From the NCBI GenBank assembly GCA_027061865.1, contig JAMOVZ010000378.1:1-6759 (forward strand): DNA of 6,759 bases. Direction: 5' to 3'. The stretch's first letter is position 1. Every line of letters begins with the position of its first letter. The translations under genes were made by a program, and so were the position numbers. Positions 1 to 6,759 of the stretch are shown here, piece by piece. Under the pieces are notes generated by a model. The model had not been told where the DNA came from. It was given only the letters and a program-made list of their open reading frames with translations, and ran no database searches. The stretch comes from Desulfobacterales bacterium. Lineage in GTDB: Bacteria; Desulfobacterota; DSM-4660; Desulfatiglandales; Desulfatiglandaceae.

Positions 1-2245
1 GCTCCACCTTTGTGGTGCCCTCTCCCTTACAGACCTCGCACCTGCCCCCCATCATGTTGAAGCTAAAACGAGACGCCTTGTATCCTCTGGCCCTAGCCTC
101 CGGAAGCTGGGCGAAGAGCCTTCTTATGTGTGAAAAAACGCCGGTATAGGTGGCAGGATTTGATCTGGGGCTCTTCCCTATCGGCTCTTGATCAATATTT
201 ATCACCTTGTAAATGTGCTCAATCCCCCTTATCTCCCTCACCTTTCCTATCTTTTTCCTTGCCCCATAAAGAGAGCGAGATAAATATGGATAAAGTATTT
301 CGTAGATAAGTGTGCTTTTCCCCGATCCTGAAACACCTGTTATGCAGGTAAAAGTGCCAAGGGGGATCCGGACCGTAATGTCCTTCAAATTGTGCTCTTG
401 GGCCCCAATTATGGTTAAGGTTCTTCCATTACCGCTCCTGGGGCGCCTGGCCCTGGAGATGTTTTTTGTCCCTGATAGGTATAGCCCTGTAATTGAATCC
501 TTGCGGCCCATTAATTCCTTGGGAGTCCCCTGAAAGAGCACCTCTCCTCCCTGCGCGCCCGCCCCTGGCCCCATGTCTATCACGTGATCTGCAGCCATTA
601 TGGTTTCACGGTCATGCTCCACGACCAAGACCGTGTTGCCCAGTTCCTTCAACCGTGTTAGGTTGTCCAGGAGTTTAAGGTTATCCCTTTGATGAAGCCC
701 GATGGTGGGCTCATCCAATACGTAAAGGACTCCCGCCAATCTTGATCCAATCTGGGTGGCCAAACGAATCCTTTGGGCCTCTCCGCCCGAAAGGGTGGAG
801 GCGGCCCTGCCAAGGGCAAGATAGCCTACGCCCACGCTCACCAAAAATCCGGTCCTCTCTTTTATCTCTTTGAGGATCTGGGTGGCTATTTCTGCCTCTC
901 TCGGGGCCAGTTCCACTGATTCAAAAAACTCATAGGCATCTTTTAGGGATAGCCTGCATATCTCGTAAATATTTTTCCCTGCCACCTTTACGCTCAGGGC
1001 CTCCCGGCGAAGGCGGGATCCACCGCAGGCCTTGCATGGCATGGGGCTCATATATTGCTCCAGCTCCTCCCTTACCTTGCAATTGGTTGCCTCATGGTAT
1101 TGCCGCTCAAGAGCTGGCAGCACTCCCTCAAAGGGTTGATGATAACTGTGGCGCCTCTTGCCCTCCTCATAAAAGAATCTTATCGCCTCCTTCCCCGAAC
1201 CGTAGAGCAAGATATCCTGCACCTTTGGATCAAGGGCCTCAAATGGCTGGCTGATGTCGGCCCCATAGTGCTTGCACACGGATTCAAGAACCTGGAGGAA
1301 CTGGGCAAAGTGCTTCCTGCTCCATGGCGAAATCGCGCCCTTGTTGAGAGGGAGCTTTGGGTCTGGAACCACCAATGTAGGATCAAACCCAATTTTTGTG
1401 CCAATGCCGGCACAAGAAGGGCAGGCGCCCTGTGGGTTGTTGAAAGAAAAAAGCTGGGGGGTTAACCCGGGAGCAGAAAATCCACAATCAGGACATATGG
1501 GCTTCTGGATGAAAAACTTCTCCCCCCCGCCCACAAGATCGATCAGGAGCCTCCCCCCAGATAGGGACAGGGCGAGTTCCACGGAATCGGTAAGCCTCGA
1601 TCTGATTGAATCCTTCACAACAAGGCGGTCCACAATGACGCTTACCGGCCCATCCAAGGGATGTTGAAGGAGAGGATGGTCCAACCCCACCACTTGATCT
1701 CCCACCCGGACCCGAGTAAACCCATCCCGCCTAAGCCTCGAGAAAGTGGCCTCCAAGTCCTCCAACTCTTGAAACGGAAGAGGGGCAAGTACCTGGAGTT
1801 TTGTCCCCGGTTCTAATCCAATAATCTCATCCACCATTTCCTGCACAGTAAAAGGCCTCAGCTCAATCCCACAACTGGGGCAAAACACATGCCCTACCCG
1901 TGCAAACAACACTCTGAGATAGTCATAGATTTCGGTGACGGTTCCAACGGTGGAACGGGGGTTTTTGGTCCCTCCCTTTTGGCCTATTGAGATGGCAGGA
2001 GAAAGCCCTTCAATTGAGTCCACATCAGGCTTGTCAACCCTCTCAAGAAACTGCCGCGCATATAATGAAAGGGATTCCACATACCTTCGCTGCCCCTCTG
2101 CATAGATAGTATCAAACGCAAGGGATGACTTGCCCGAACCCGATACCCCGGTTATCACCACCAATTTGCCCCTCGGGATATCCAAAGAAATATTCTTGAG
2201 ATTATGCACCCTGGCGCCCCGAACTCTTATTAAATCCTCAGCCAT
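1..2245 (-). CDS. uvrA: UvrA, excinuclease ABC subunit A (3' end beyond window)
   Basis: UvrA is the damage-sensing ATPase of nucleotide excision repair; as a dimer it loads UvrB at distorted DNA in the cytoplasm. The reverse strand is open from an ATG at 2245 to the left edge, giving 748 codons that align by eye with E. coli UvrA (940 aa), so about 190 C-terminal residues lie outside. Visible motifs are Walker A of the first ATPase (GVSGSGKSS, residues 33-41), a zinc module (C251/C254 and C275/C278), the ABC signature LSGGEAQ (485-491), Walker B with D511/E512, Walker A of the second ATPase (637-645, K643) and the first half of the second zinc finger (C736/C739). The second ABC signature and Walker B are beyond the edge. 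The start is supported by the RVRGARVHNLKN motif following within 6 residues. The Shine-Dalgarno is weak; the gene begins 20 bp after the pdxA stop, so co-transcription is likely. No frameshift was seen. Confidence 0.97.
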   Translation of the reverse strand, partial: MAEDLIRVRGARVHNLKNISLDIPRGKLVVITGVSGSGKSSLAFDTIYAEGQRRYVESLSLYARQFLERVDKPDVDSIEGLSPAISIGQKGGTKNPRSTVGTVTEIYDYLRVLFARVGHVFCPSCGIELRPFTVQEMVDEIIGLEPGTKLQVLAPLPFQELEDLEATFSRLRRDGFTRVRVGDQVVGLDHPLLQHPLDGPVSVIVDRLVVKDSIRSRLTDSVELALSLSGGRLLIDLVGGGEKFFIQKPICPDCGFSAPGLTPQLFSFNNPQGACPSCAGIGTKIGFDPTLVVPDPKLPLNKGAISPWSRKHFAQFLQVLESVCKHYGADISQPFEALDPKVQDILLYGSGKEAIRFFYEEGKRRHSYHQPFEGVLPALERQYHEATNCKVREELEQYMSPMPCKACGGSRLRREALSVKVAGKNIYEICRLSLKDAYEFFESVELAPREAEIATQILKEIKERTGFLVSVGVGYLALGRAASTLSGGEAQRIRLATQIGSRLAGVLYVLDEPTIGLHQRDNLKLLDNLTRLKELGNTVLVVEHDRETIMAADHVIDMGPGAGAQGGEVLFQGTPKELMGRKDSITGLYLSGTKNISRARRPRSGNGRTLTIIGAQEHNLKDITVRIPLGTFTCITGVSGSGKSTLIYEILYPYLSRSLYGARKKIGKVREIRGIEHIYKVINIDQEPIGKSPRSNPATYTGVFSHIRRLFAQLPEARARGYKASRFSFNMMGGRCEVCKGEGTTKVE

Positions 2246-2265
2246 ATCCGCCCGAACCTTTTTGC

Positions 2266-3303
2266 TCACTTTTGGTTTGGAGTACCTTGGCGAGATAACC
2301 CTTCCCTTCTGTTACGCACCATGGTTGCCGCCAACTCTATGGCAGAAATCAGGCTGCCGGGATCTGCCATGCCCTTTCCGGCCACCTCATATGCGGTACC
2401 ATGGTCAACAGAAGTGCGCACTATGGGAAGGCCCAAGGTCACATTGACCCCGTCTGCGAAATGGAGGAGCTTAAAGGGGGCCAGTCCTTGGTCATGGTAC
2501 ATGGCAACCACTGCGTCAAACTCCCCCTGGCTCGCCCTCCAGAAAAGTGTGTCTCCTGGAAATGGCCCCTCCACCTTCCATCCCCTTTTGGAGGCCTCCC
2601 TTACAGCGGGGGCCACCATAGTGAGTTCCTCATCTCCAAACAGCCCTTGTTCTCCAGCATGGGGATTTAATCCAGCCACCCCTATCTTGGGCTCATGCAC
2701 TCCAAAATCACTAACGAGGCAGCGGCCTGTAGTGGTGATCACCTTGAGGATCTTCTCTATGCTCAGCTGGTGAGGGACATCTCGAAGTGGGCAATGTATG
2801 GTGACCAGACTTACCTTGAGCCTCTTTCCCGCAAGCATCATCACTGGATGCAGCGTGCCGGTAAGATGGGCGATCATTTGGGTGTGTCCTTGGAACAAAT
2901 AGCCGGCCCTTTGCAGCAACACTTTATTGATGGGGCAAGTGACCAGCCCGTCCAAGGCCCCGTCAAGGGTTCTCCGGACAGCCTCAACGATGTAGCGGGC
3001 CATTGCCTTGCCACAGGCCTCGTTAGGCCTCCCTGGAGTAATGGCAGCTGGGTCCAGTCTCGACAACTCCATCAACTGGAGGGCATCCCCGCTAAAGTCG
3101 GCTTGGGCCAAGGATCGGATGCAACGGATGGGCAGCCTGGAGCCTGCAACCCTTCTGGCCCTTTCCAATATGCTTGGGTCGCCAAATATCACTGGCCTAC
3201 AAAACCGGCTGAGTTCAGCTCGTGTAAGGGCCTTTATGATGATTTCAGGCCCCACACCTGCAGGATCCCCCATCGTGATACCCAACACAGGCCGCTTTTC
3301 CAA
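2266..3303 (-). CDS. pdxA: PdxA, 4-hydroxythreonine-4-phosphate dehydrogenase
   Basis: PdxA oxidises 4-phosphohydroxy-L-threonine with NAD(P)+; the product decarboxylates and is condensed by PdxJ with deoxyxylulose phosphate to form pyridoxine phosphate, a cytoplasmic step of vitamin B6 synthesis. The 345-residue protein is close to the usual 330-340. Family motifs are complete: GDPAGVGPE (12-20), TCPINK (122-127), NPHAGE (213-218), YHDQGL (269-274) and VRTSVDHGTA (295-304). By alignment with the E. coli enzyme the divalent-metal ligands are H170, H215 and H270, all present. A small oddity is GHTQ (139-142) where the E. coli protein has GHTE. The start is TTG; no other in-frame start lies between it and the conserved GITMGDPAG stretch, and a good Shine-Dalgarno precedes it. 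It is the first gene of a unit with uvrA. The related 4-phospho-D-threonate dehydrogenase (PdxA2) is an alternative, but a housekeeping neighbour and no sugar-acid kinase gene beside it favour PdxA. Confidence 0.96.
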   Translation of the reverse strand: MEKRPVLGITMGDPAGVGPEIIIKALTRAELSRFCRPVIFGDPSILERARRVAGSRLPIRCIRSLAQADFSGDALQLMELSRLDPAAITPGRPNEACGKAMARYIVEAVRRTLDGALDGLVTCPINKVLLQRAGYLFQGHTQMIAHLTGTLHPVMMLAGKRLKVSLVTIHCPLRDVPHQLSIEKILKVITTTGRCLVSDFGVHEPKIGVAGLNPHAGEQGLFGDEELTMVAPAVREASKRGWKVEGPFPGDTLFWRASQGEFDAVVAMYHDQGLAPFKLLHFADGVNVTLGLPIVRTSVDHGTAYEVAGKGMADPGSLISAIELAATMVRNRREGLSRQGTPNQK

Positions 3304-3315
3304 AAAAGTCTCCTT
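3304..3315 (-). promoter_or_regulatory. Shine-Dalgarno fixing the TTG start of pdxA
   Basis: On the reverse strand AAGGAG (3315-3310) is followed by the 6-nt spacer ACTTTT and then TTG at 3303. The strong match and optimal spacing are the main reason for accepting TTG. The next in-frame ATG is codon 11, inside the conserved GITMGDPAG motif, and would truncate the first beta strand. Confidence 0.8.
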
Positions 3316-3339
3316 TTTTAAATGTTATTAGTTATTATC

Positions 3340-3369
3340 ATTATCGATTAAGCGGTCAGAAGGTGTCAA
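3340..3369 (-). promoter_or_regulatory. Candidate sigma70 promoter for pdxA-uvrA
   Basis: On the reverse strand a perfect -35 hexamer TTGACA (3369-3364) is followed, after 18 nt, by GATAAT (3345-3340), five of six matches to the -10 consensus. Transcription would start near 3333, leaving a leader of about 30 nt that contains the AAGGAG ribosome site. Position and orientation fit the pdxA start. This is a prediction from consensus matching only. Confidence 0.6.
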
Positions 3370-3404
3370 TAAACTTAAAAGTCCTAAAAAAAGCCCCATT
3401 AAGC

Positions 3405-3432
3405 TTGACATTCAAAACCCTTCACCTATACT
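3405..3432 (+). promoter_or_regulatory. Candidate sigma70 promoter for the HDOD histidine kinase
   Basis: A perfect -35 hexamer TTGACA (3405-3410), a 16-nt spacer and TATACT (3427-3432, five of six to consensus) form a strong-looking sigma70 promoter. Transcription would begin near 3439, giving an untranslated leader of about 84 nt before the ATG at 3523. The two -35 boxes of this intergenic region lie 35 bp apart, back to back with the pdxA promoter. This is a consensus-based prediction. Confidence 0.6.
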
Positions 3433-3522
3433 TGCCGTCTGTAAATTTTAATTTTTCCGAAATAAAACCGATGTTAAACGATATTACTACTGATTACACA
3501 CCAAGGGTGCCTCTTAACTCAA

Positions 3523-5655
3523 ATGGTCCAACTTCAAGATTCCATAGCAAACAGGATTTCTTCCTTTAGGCAACTGCCCACCTTACCCCACATCCTGTTG
3601 AAATTAATGGAGATGTGCAACAAACCCGAGACCCCCTTGCAGGAAGTGGCCGCCATAATAGAAAAAGACCCTTCCTTAAGCGGCAAGATCCTGCGCCTTA
3701 TCAATTCCGCATACTATGGGCTCCCCAGAAAGATCAAGGACATGGAAAACGCGGTGGCCTATTTGGGGACAAATACCGTGAAAAATGTTGCCATCAGCGC
3801 CTCAGTATATGAGGCATTCAAAGTAAAGGCCAACTCATTGTTTAATCTGAAACTATTCTGGTGGCATTCCATACGCTGCGGGGTAATGGCCAGGATCATG
3901 GCAAAGAGGGTGGCATATCCCAACCCTGATGAGGCCTTTTTTGCAGGGCTTCTCCACGATATTGGAAGGCTTGTGCTCTGGGTCAATTTTAAGGATGAAT
4001 ACAAGGGACTGCTTGAAATGTACGGGGGGAGGCCTGATCTCCTGCTGGCCGGAGAAATCAGGTTGGGGGCCACGCACTGTGAGGTGGGGGCCTGGCTCCT
4101 GGATCGTTGGGGACTGCCATCCTTTGTGGTTGATTCTGTCCTTTACCACCACGACCCGGTAGATAGAATCCGGGAAGCCTTGCCCCTGGTCCAGATTATC
4201 TATACAGCCAACATGGCCTCCCAACACGTGTCCGAATACAGGGAACAGGCCGAGGCCCTGGCATCAGACCTTCTTGGAGTCGGGCAAAAAGCATTTGAAG
4301 AAGTTGCAACTCAGGCAAATGAAGAGTCAACTGAGGTGGCAAGATCCCTGGATATTGAAATTGAGGGACCTGACTCTGAAGGCCTGGACAAAAAAGAAAG
4401 TGAAAAACAGGCACAGCTTAACAAGGCGGTGAGGGATGCCTCCATTCTGCTGGGCACCCTCCATAGCCTCATAGAGGCCCAAGACCGCAAGGCCCTGGTG
4501 GCTGCTATCGAGTCAGGGCTTCGGGTTTTATTTGATGCCTCAGAGGTCATGATCTTCCTCTACCAGGCTGACAAGAACGGACTGGTGGGAGAGGGATCTG
4601 GTCGGGGCGAAAAATCCAAGTTGATCGAGGGTGTGTTGATTCCGCTGTCTGCCAAAGGCTCTATGATCGTGAGGGCCTTTGAGGAGGGGAGCAGCCTTGA
4701 TTCCTTGGAAATGGGTGAAACTGAAGCCTTGGCTATCTTAGACGAGCAAATCATCCGCCTCACCGGCAAGCCGGCAATACTCTGCCAACCCCTGCTGGCT
4801 CAAGAAAACAAAGCCGGGGTAATAGTGATTGGACTGGATGAAGCCGAACTGAACCATATAAAGGCCCATATGAATTTGCTCCACATGTTTGCGCACCATG
4901 CCGCCACTGCTCTGCTGGCCCACTATGCAAGGGAAAAGGCCCTTTTCGAAGTCCAGACCCAGAGGGTGGATGCATCTTATTCCATGGCCAGGAAAGTTGT
5001 CCATGAGGTCAACAACCCCTTAAGCATCATTAAGAACTACCTTAAGCTATTGGGCCTGAAACTTGAAAAGCACAATATAGGCCAGGAAGAAATCCGGATA
5101 ATCAATGAGGAGATAGACAGGGTAAGCCAAATTCTTGCCACCTTCACTTCGCTCTCTCAGAAAAAGGTGATAAAGCTTGAACCCGTGGATCTCAACTTCC
5201 TCGTATCTAATCTTGTAAAAATCATGGCAGAGCCGCTCGAGACCAATCACCAAATAAGGCTCAACACCGAACTGGATCCGGCCTTGCCCCCTATCCAGGC
5301 AGAGAAGGGCGCTATCAAGCAGGTCCTGATAAATCTTGTGAAGAATGCTGCAGAGGCCCTACAAGATGGGGGAAATATTTGGATTACCACCAGGTATGTG
5401 GGCCCCCCTGATACGCGGGACGGCAAGGGAGGGTTTGTGGAGCTGGAGATAAAGGACGATGGGCCTGGAATCCCTGAGCCCATAAAGGCAAAGATCTTCG
5501 ACCCTTATACGACCACCAAGGCAGGGGATCACTCAGGACTGGGACTGTCCATCGCCCATGGCATTGTATCGGAGTTGGGCGGCACTATCACATGTGAAAG
5601 CGAACCCCAAAAGGGCACCACTTTCAAGGTAACTTTGCCCGTTAAACGGGATTAA
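3523..5655 (+). CDS. HDOD-GAF sensor histidine kinase without receiver domain
   Basis: This is a 710-residue cytoplasmic histidine kinase with no membrane segment or signal peptide. Domains in order: HDOD (about 15-240; LPTLPHILLKLMEM near the start, HDIGR at 145-149, ATHCEVGAWLLDRWGLP around 183-199), a charged, glutamate-rich linker (about 255-303), a GAF-like sensor domain (about 305-465), HisKA (about 480-545, phosphoacceptor H494 in VVHEVNNPL) and HATPase_c (about 590-708; N box NLVKNAAEA with N608, G1 box DDGPGIP at 645-651, G2 box SGLGLSI at 671-677). All boxes needed for autophosphorylation are present. The GAF assignment is by overall pattern and is the least certain. The signal is unknown. 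The ATG at 3523 lies 17 residues before the HDOD core; an in-frame stop at 3475-3477 limits upstream extension, and no good Shine-Dalgarno is seen (AAGGG ends 15 nt upstream). A partner kinase beginning with a receiver domain follows downstream on the same strand. Confidence 0.93.
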   Translation: MVQLQDSIANRISSFRQLPTLPHILLKLMEMCNKPETPLQEVAAIIEKDPSLSGKILRLINSAYYGLPRKIKDMENAVAYLGTNTVKNVAISASVYEAFKVKANSLFNLKLFWWHSIRCGVMARIMAKRVAYPNPDEAFFAGLLHDIGRLVLWVNFKDEYKGLLEMYGGRPDLLLAGEIRLGATHCEVGAWLLDRWGLPSFVVDSVLYHHDPVDRIREALPLVQIIYTANMASQHVSEYREQAEALASDLLGVGQKAFEEVATQANEESTEVARSLDIEIEGPDSEGLDKKESEKQAQLNKAVRDASILLGTLHSLIEAQDRKALVAAIESGLRVLFDASEVMIFLYQADKNGLVGEGSGRGEKSKLIEGVLIPLSAKGSMIVRAFEEGSSLDSLEMGETEALAILDEQIIRLTGKPAILCQPLLAQENKAGVIVIGLDEAELNHIKAHMNLLHMFAHHAATALLAHYAREKALFEVQTQRVDASYSMARKVVHEVNNPLSIIKNYLKLLGLKLEKHNIGQEEIRIINEEIDRVSQILATFTSLSQKKVIKLEPVDLNFLVSNLVKIMAEPLETNHQIRLNTELDPALPPIQAEKGAIKQVLINLVKNAAEALQDGGNIWITTRYVGPPDTRDGKGGFVELEIKDDGPGIPEPIKAKIFDPYTTTKAGDHSGLGLSIAHGIVSELGGTITCESEPQKGTTFKVTLPVKRD

Positions 5656-5669
5656 GGATCTTCCTTTGA

Positions 5670-5700
5670 GCCCTGGATTCAGGAATTTCAGGGCATTTTG
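5670..5700 (+). terminator. Stem-loop after the HDOD kinase, possible weak terminator
   Basis: GCCCTG (5670-5675) can pair perfectly with CAGGGC (5689-5694) across a 13-nt loop, possibly extended by a wobble and an A-T pair, and is followed by ATTTTG. It begins 15 nt after the kinase stop codon. The short stem and only four T residues make full termination doubtful; it may instead give partial readthrough to the downstream kinase or protect the 3' end of the message. Confidence 0.35.
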
Positions 5701-5706
5701 CCAAGT

Positions 5707-5742
5707 GATCAAATTTGATCCTGTTTCACTTTAGGCTGTAAT
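5707..5742 (+). promoter_or_regulatory. Candidate promoter with a palindromic operator for the REC-PAS kinase
   Basis: A perfect 14-bp palindrome, GATCAAATTTGATC (5707-5720), overlaps a possible -35 box TTGATC (5715-5720). After 16 nt comes TGTAAT (5737-5742), five of six to the -10 consensus. A dyad covering the -35 box is a common operator layout, so a dimeric regulator could bind here. The -35 match is only four of six, and no regulator gene is visible in the window, so the assignment is tentative. Confidence 0.35.
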
Positions 5743-5818
5743 CGGTTGGGGGAAACTTAGAAGGGGAGAGTCTCCGAACAAATTTAGTCGGGGCAGTCAA
5801 GCCATTGGGGGGAGAGCC

Positions 5819-6759
5819 ATGCTTACCAATCCAAAGATCTTGATCGTGGATGACGAGCCCAGGATGTGCGAGAGCCTGAGGCTGCTTTTGGCAGACCAGG
5901 GATATGAAATCTGTACCGCAAACTCGGGAAGGGAGGCCCTGAAGCTCATTTCAAGAGACGCCTTTGATCTTGCCCTTTTGGATATAGTAATCCCTGATAT
6001 GGACGGTCACCAACTGATGGATCACATTTACTCCCAGAGGCCGGATACCTACATAATCATAATCACAGGGCATGCATCTTTGGACTCTGCCGTGATTGCT
6101 TTGAGAAAAGGGGCCTACGATTACCTGCGAAAACCCTTCGAATACGAAGAGCTCCTAAAGACCGTGCAAAACGCCCTTACACAGAAGAGGCTAAAGACTG
6201 AAAAAGAACTCATAAACGGGAAACTGGAAGTGACCCAGGAGAGATACCGCTATCTGGTTGAGAACTCTCCTGATATCATTTACACCTTGGATGCCGAGGG
6301 CAACTTCACCTTTATAAGCAATGCAGCAGAGCGCTTGCTGGGCTTCAAGCCAGAAGAATTGTTGGGCATGCATTATTCCACTATTATCTATGAGGAGGAT
6401 CAGAAAAAGGCCAAGTGGTTTTTTAACGAAAGAAGAACCGGTGCAAGGGCCGCTGCTGGCGTTGAGTTGAGGCTCAAAGTGCAGAGGAACGACCCTGAGG
6501 GAGAAAATGGCCAACTCCCGTATGTCACTGTGGAACTTAAGTCCACCGGAATGTGGGATAACGACACGCAAAGCCCAGATAAGACATACATCGGCACTCA
6601 CGGGGTTGCTCGAGACATCAGCGAAAGGAAGCGGCTAGAGGCCCAGCTCCATCAGGCCCAAAAAATGGAGGCAGTGGGGACCCTGGCAGGCGGCATTGCT
6701 CACGACTTCAACAATCTACTGATGGCTATTCAGGGATATACCTCATTGATGCTCTTAGG
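5819..6759 (+). CDS. REC-PAS hybrid histidine kinase (3' end beyond window)
   Basis: The reading frame is open from ATG 5819 to the right edge (313 complete codons). Domains: an N-terminal receiver domain (about 5-120) with acidic pocket D11/D12, phosphoacceptor D55, T83 and K105, all as in active receivers; a short helical linker (120-140); a PAS domain (about 142-270) ending in the PAC-like THGVARDISERK; then a HisKA helix with phosphoacceptor H295 in LAGGIAHDFNNLL. The ATP-binding domain must lie outside the window, and a further receiver is possible. No membrane segment is visible, so it is probably cytoplasmic. The start is supported by GGGGGGAG (5807-5814), 4 nt upstream, and by the first beta strand starting at residue 6. 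Receiver-first kinases of this kind typically accept phosphate from a separate kinase; the HDOD kinase 163 bp upstream, which has no receiver, is the obvious candidate, by inference from position. The PAS ligand is unknown. Confidence 0.93.
   Translation, partial: MLTNPKILIVDDEPRMCESLRLLLADQGYEICTANSGREALKLISRDAFDLALLDIVIPDMDGHQLMDHIYSQRPDTYIIIITGHASLDSAVIALRKGAYDYLRKPFEYEELLKTVQNALTQKRLKTEKELINGKLEVTQERYRYLVENSPDIIYTLDAEGNFTFISNAAERLLGFKPEELLGMHYSTIIYEEDQKKAKWFFNERRTGARAAAGVELRLKVQRNDPEGENGQLPYVTVELKSTGMWDNDTQSPDKTYIGTHGVARDISERKRLEAQLHQAQKMEAVGTLAGGIAHDFNNLLMAIQGYTSLMLL

Noticed and set aside
1055..1667. Several plus-strand reading frames of 130 or so residues opposite uvrA.
   Set aside because: uvrA is continuous and conserved on the other strand here; the plus-strand translations show no domain and are shadows.
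2695..3321. A 208-residue plus-strand reading frame opposite pdxA.
   Set aside because: It lies entirely antisense to a well-conserved gene, resembles no family I know and has the look of a frame kept open by pdxA codon bias.
3363..3569. A 68-residue plus-strand frame starting with GTG in the divergent intergenic region.
   Set aside because: It spans both the predicted -35 and -10 boxes of the kinase promoter, has no ribosome site and overlaps the kinase start in another frame; only its last part is considered, as a possible leader frame.
5685..5702. A possible sigma54 promoter around GGGCATTTTGCC.
   Set aside because: The GG and GC doublets are not spaced by the required 10 bases, so it does not fit the -24/-12 pattern.
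6191..6601. A 136-residue minus-strand frame inside the REC-PAS kinase.
   Set aside because: The plus strand clearly encodes linker and PAS sequence through this stretch; the antisense frame has no recognisable features.
1..6759. CRISPR arrays, insertion sequences, tRNA genes or phage attachment sites.
   Set aside because: No regularly spaced repeats, terminal inverted repeats with a transposase, or tRNA-like segments were seen; nearly all sequence is explained by four genes.

Overview
The window looks like ordinary chromosomal DNA of a Gram-negative bacterium, most likely a deltaproteobacterium (Desulfobacterota or relatives). The guess rests on soluble multi-domain histidine kinases, including an HDOD-headed one, on a kinase H-box region of the type common in sulfate- and metal-reducing deltaproteobacteria (GGIAHDFNNLLMAIQGY), and on frequent AGG/AGA arginine codons. 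No taxon can be fixed without a database search.

Left half, minus strand (1-3303): a two-gene unit, pdxA (vitamin B6 synthesis) followed after 20 bp by uvrA (nucleotide excision repair). The uvrA gene runs off the left edge, so roughly its last 190 residues are missing. pdxA begins at a TTG codon behind a strong Shine-Dalgarno and has a good sigma70-type promoter.

Middle (3304-3522): a 219-bp divergent intergenic region with two back-to-back sigma70-like promoters, one reading left into pdxA-uvrA and one reading right into the signalling genes.

Right half, plus strand (3523-6759): two signalling genes. The first encodes a complete 710-residue soluble protein with the order HDOD, charged linker, GAF-like, HisKA, HATPase_c and no receiver domain. 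After a 163-bp gap with a stem-loop, a 14-bp perfect palindrome and a candidate promoter comes a second kinase that starts with a receiver domain (REC-PAS-HisKA) and is cut by the right edge. A kinase without a receiver directly before a kinase that begins with one suggests, by inference, that the first phosphorylates the second in a cytoplasmic phosphorelay. I see no mobile element, CRISPR array, tRNA or rRNA. The signalling pair is the most interesting part; the individual domains are all known families.
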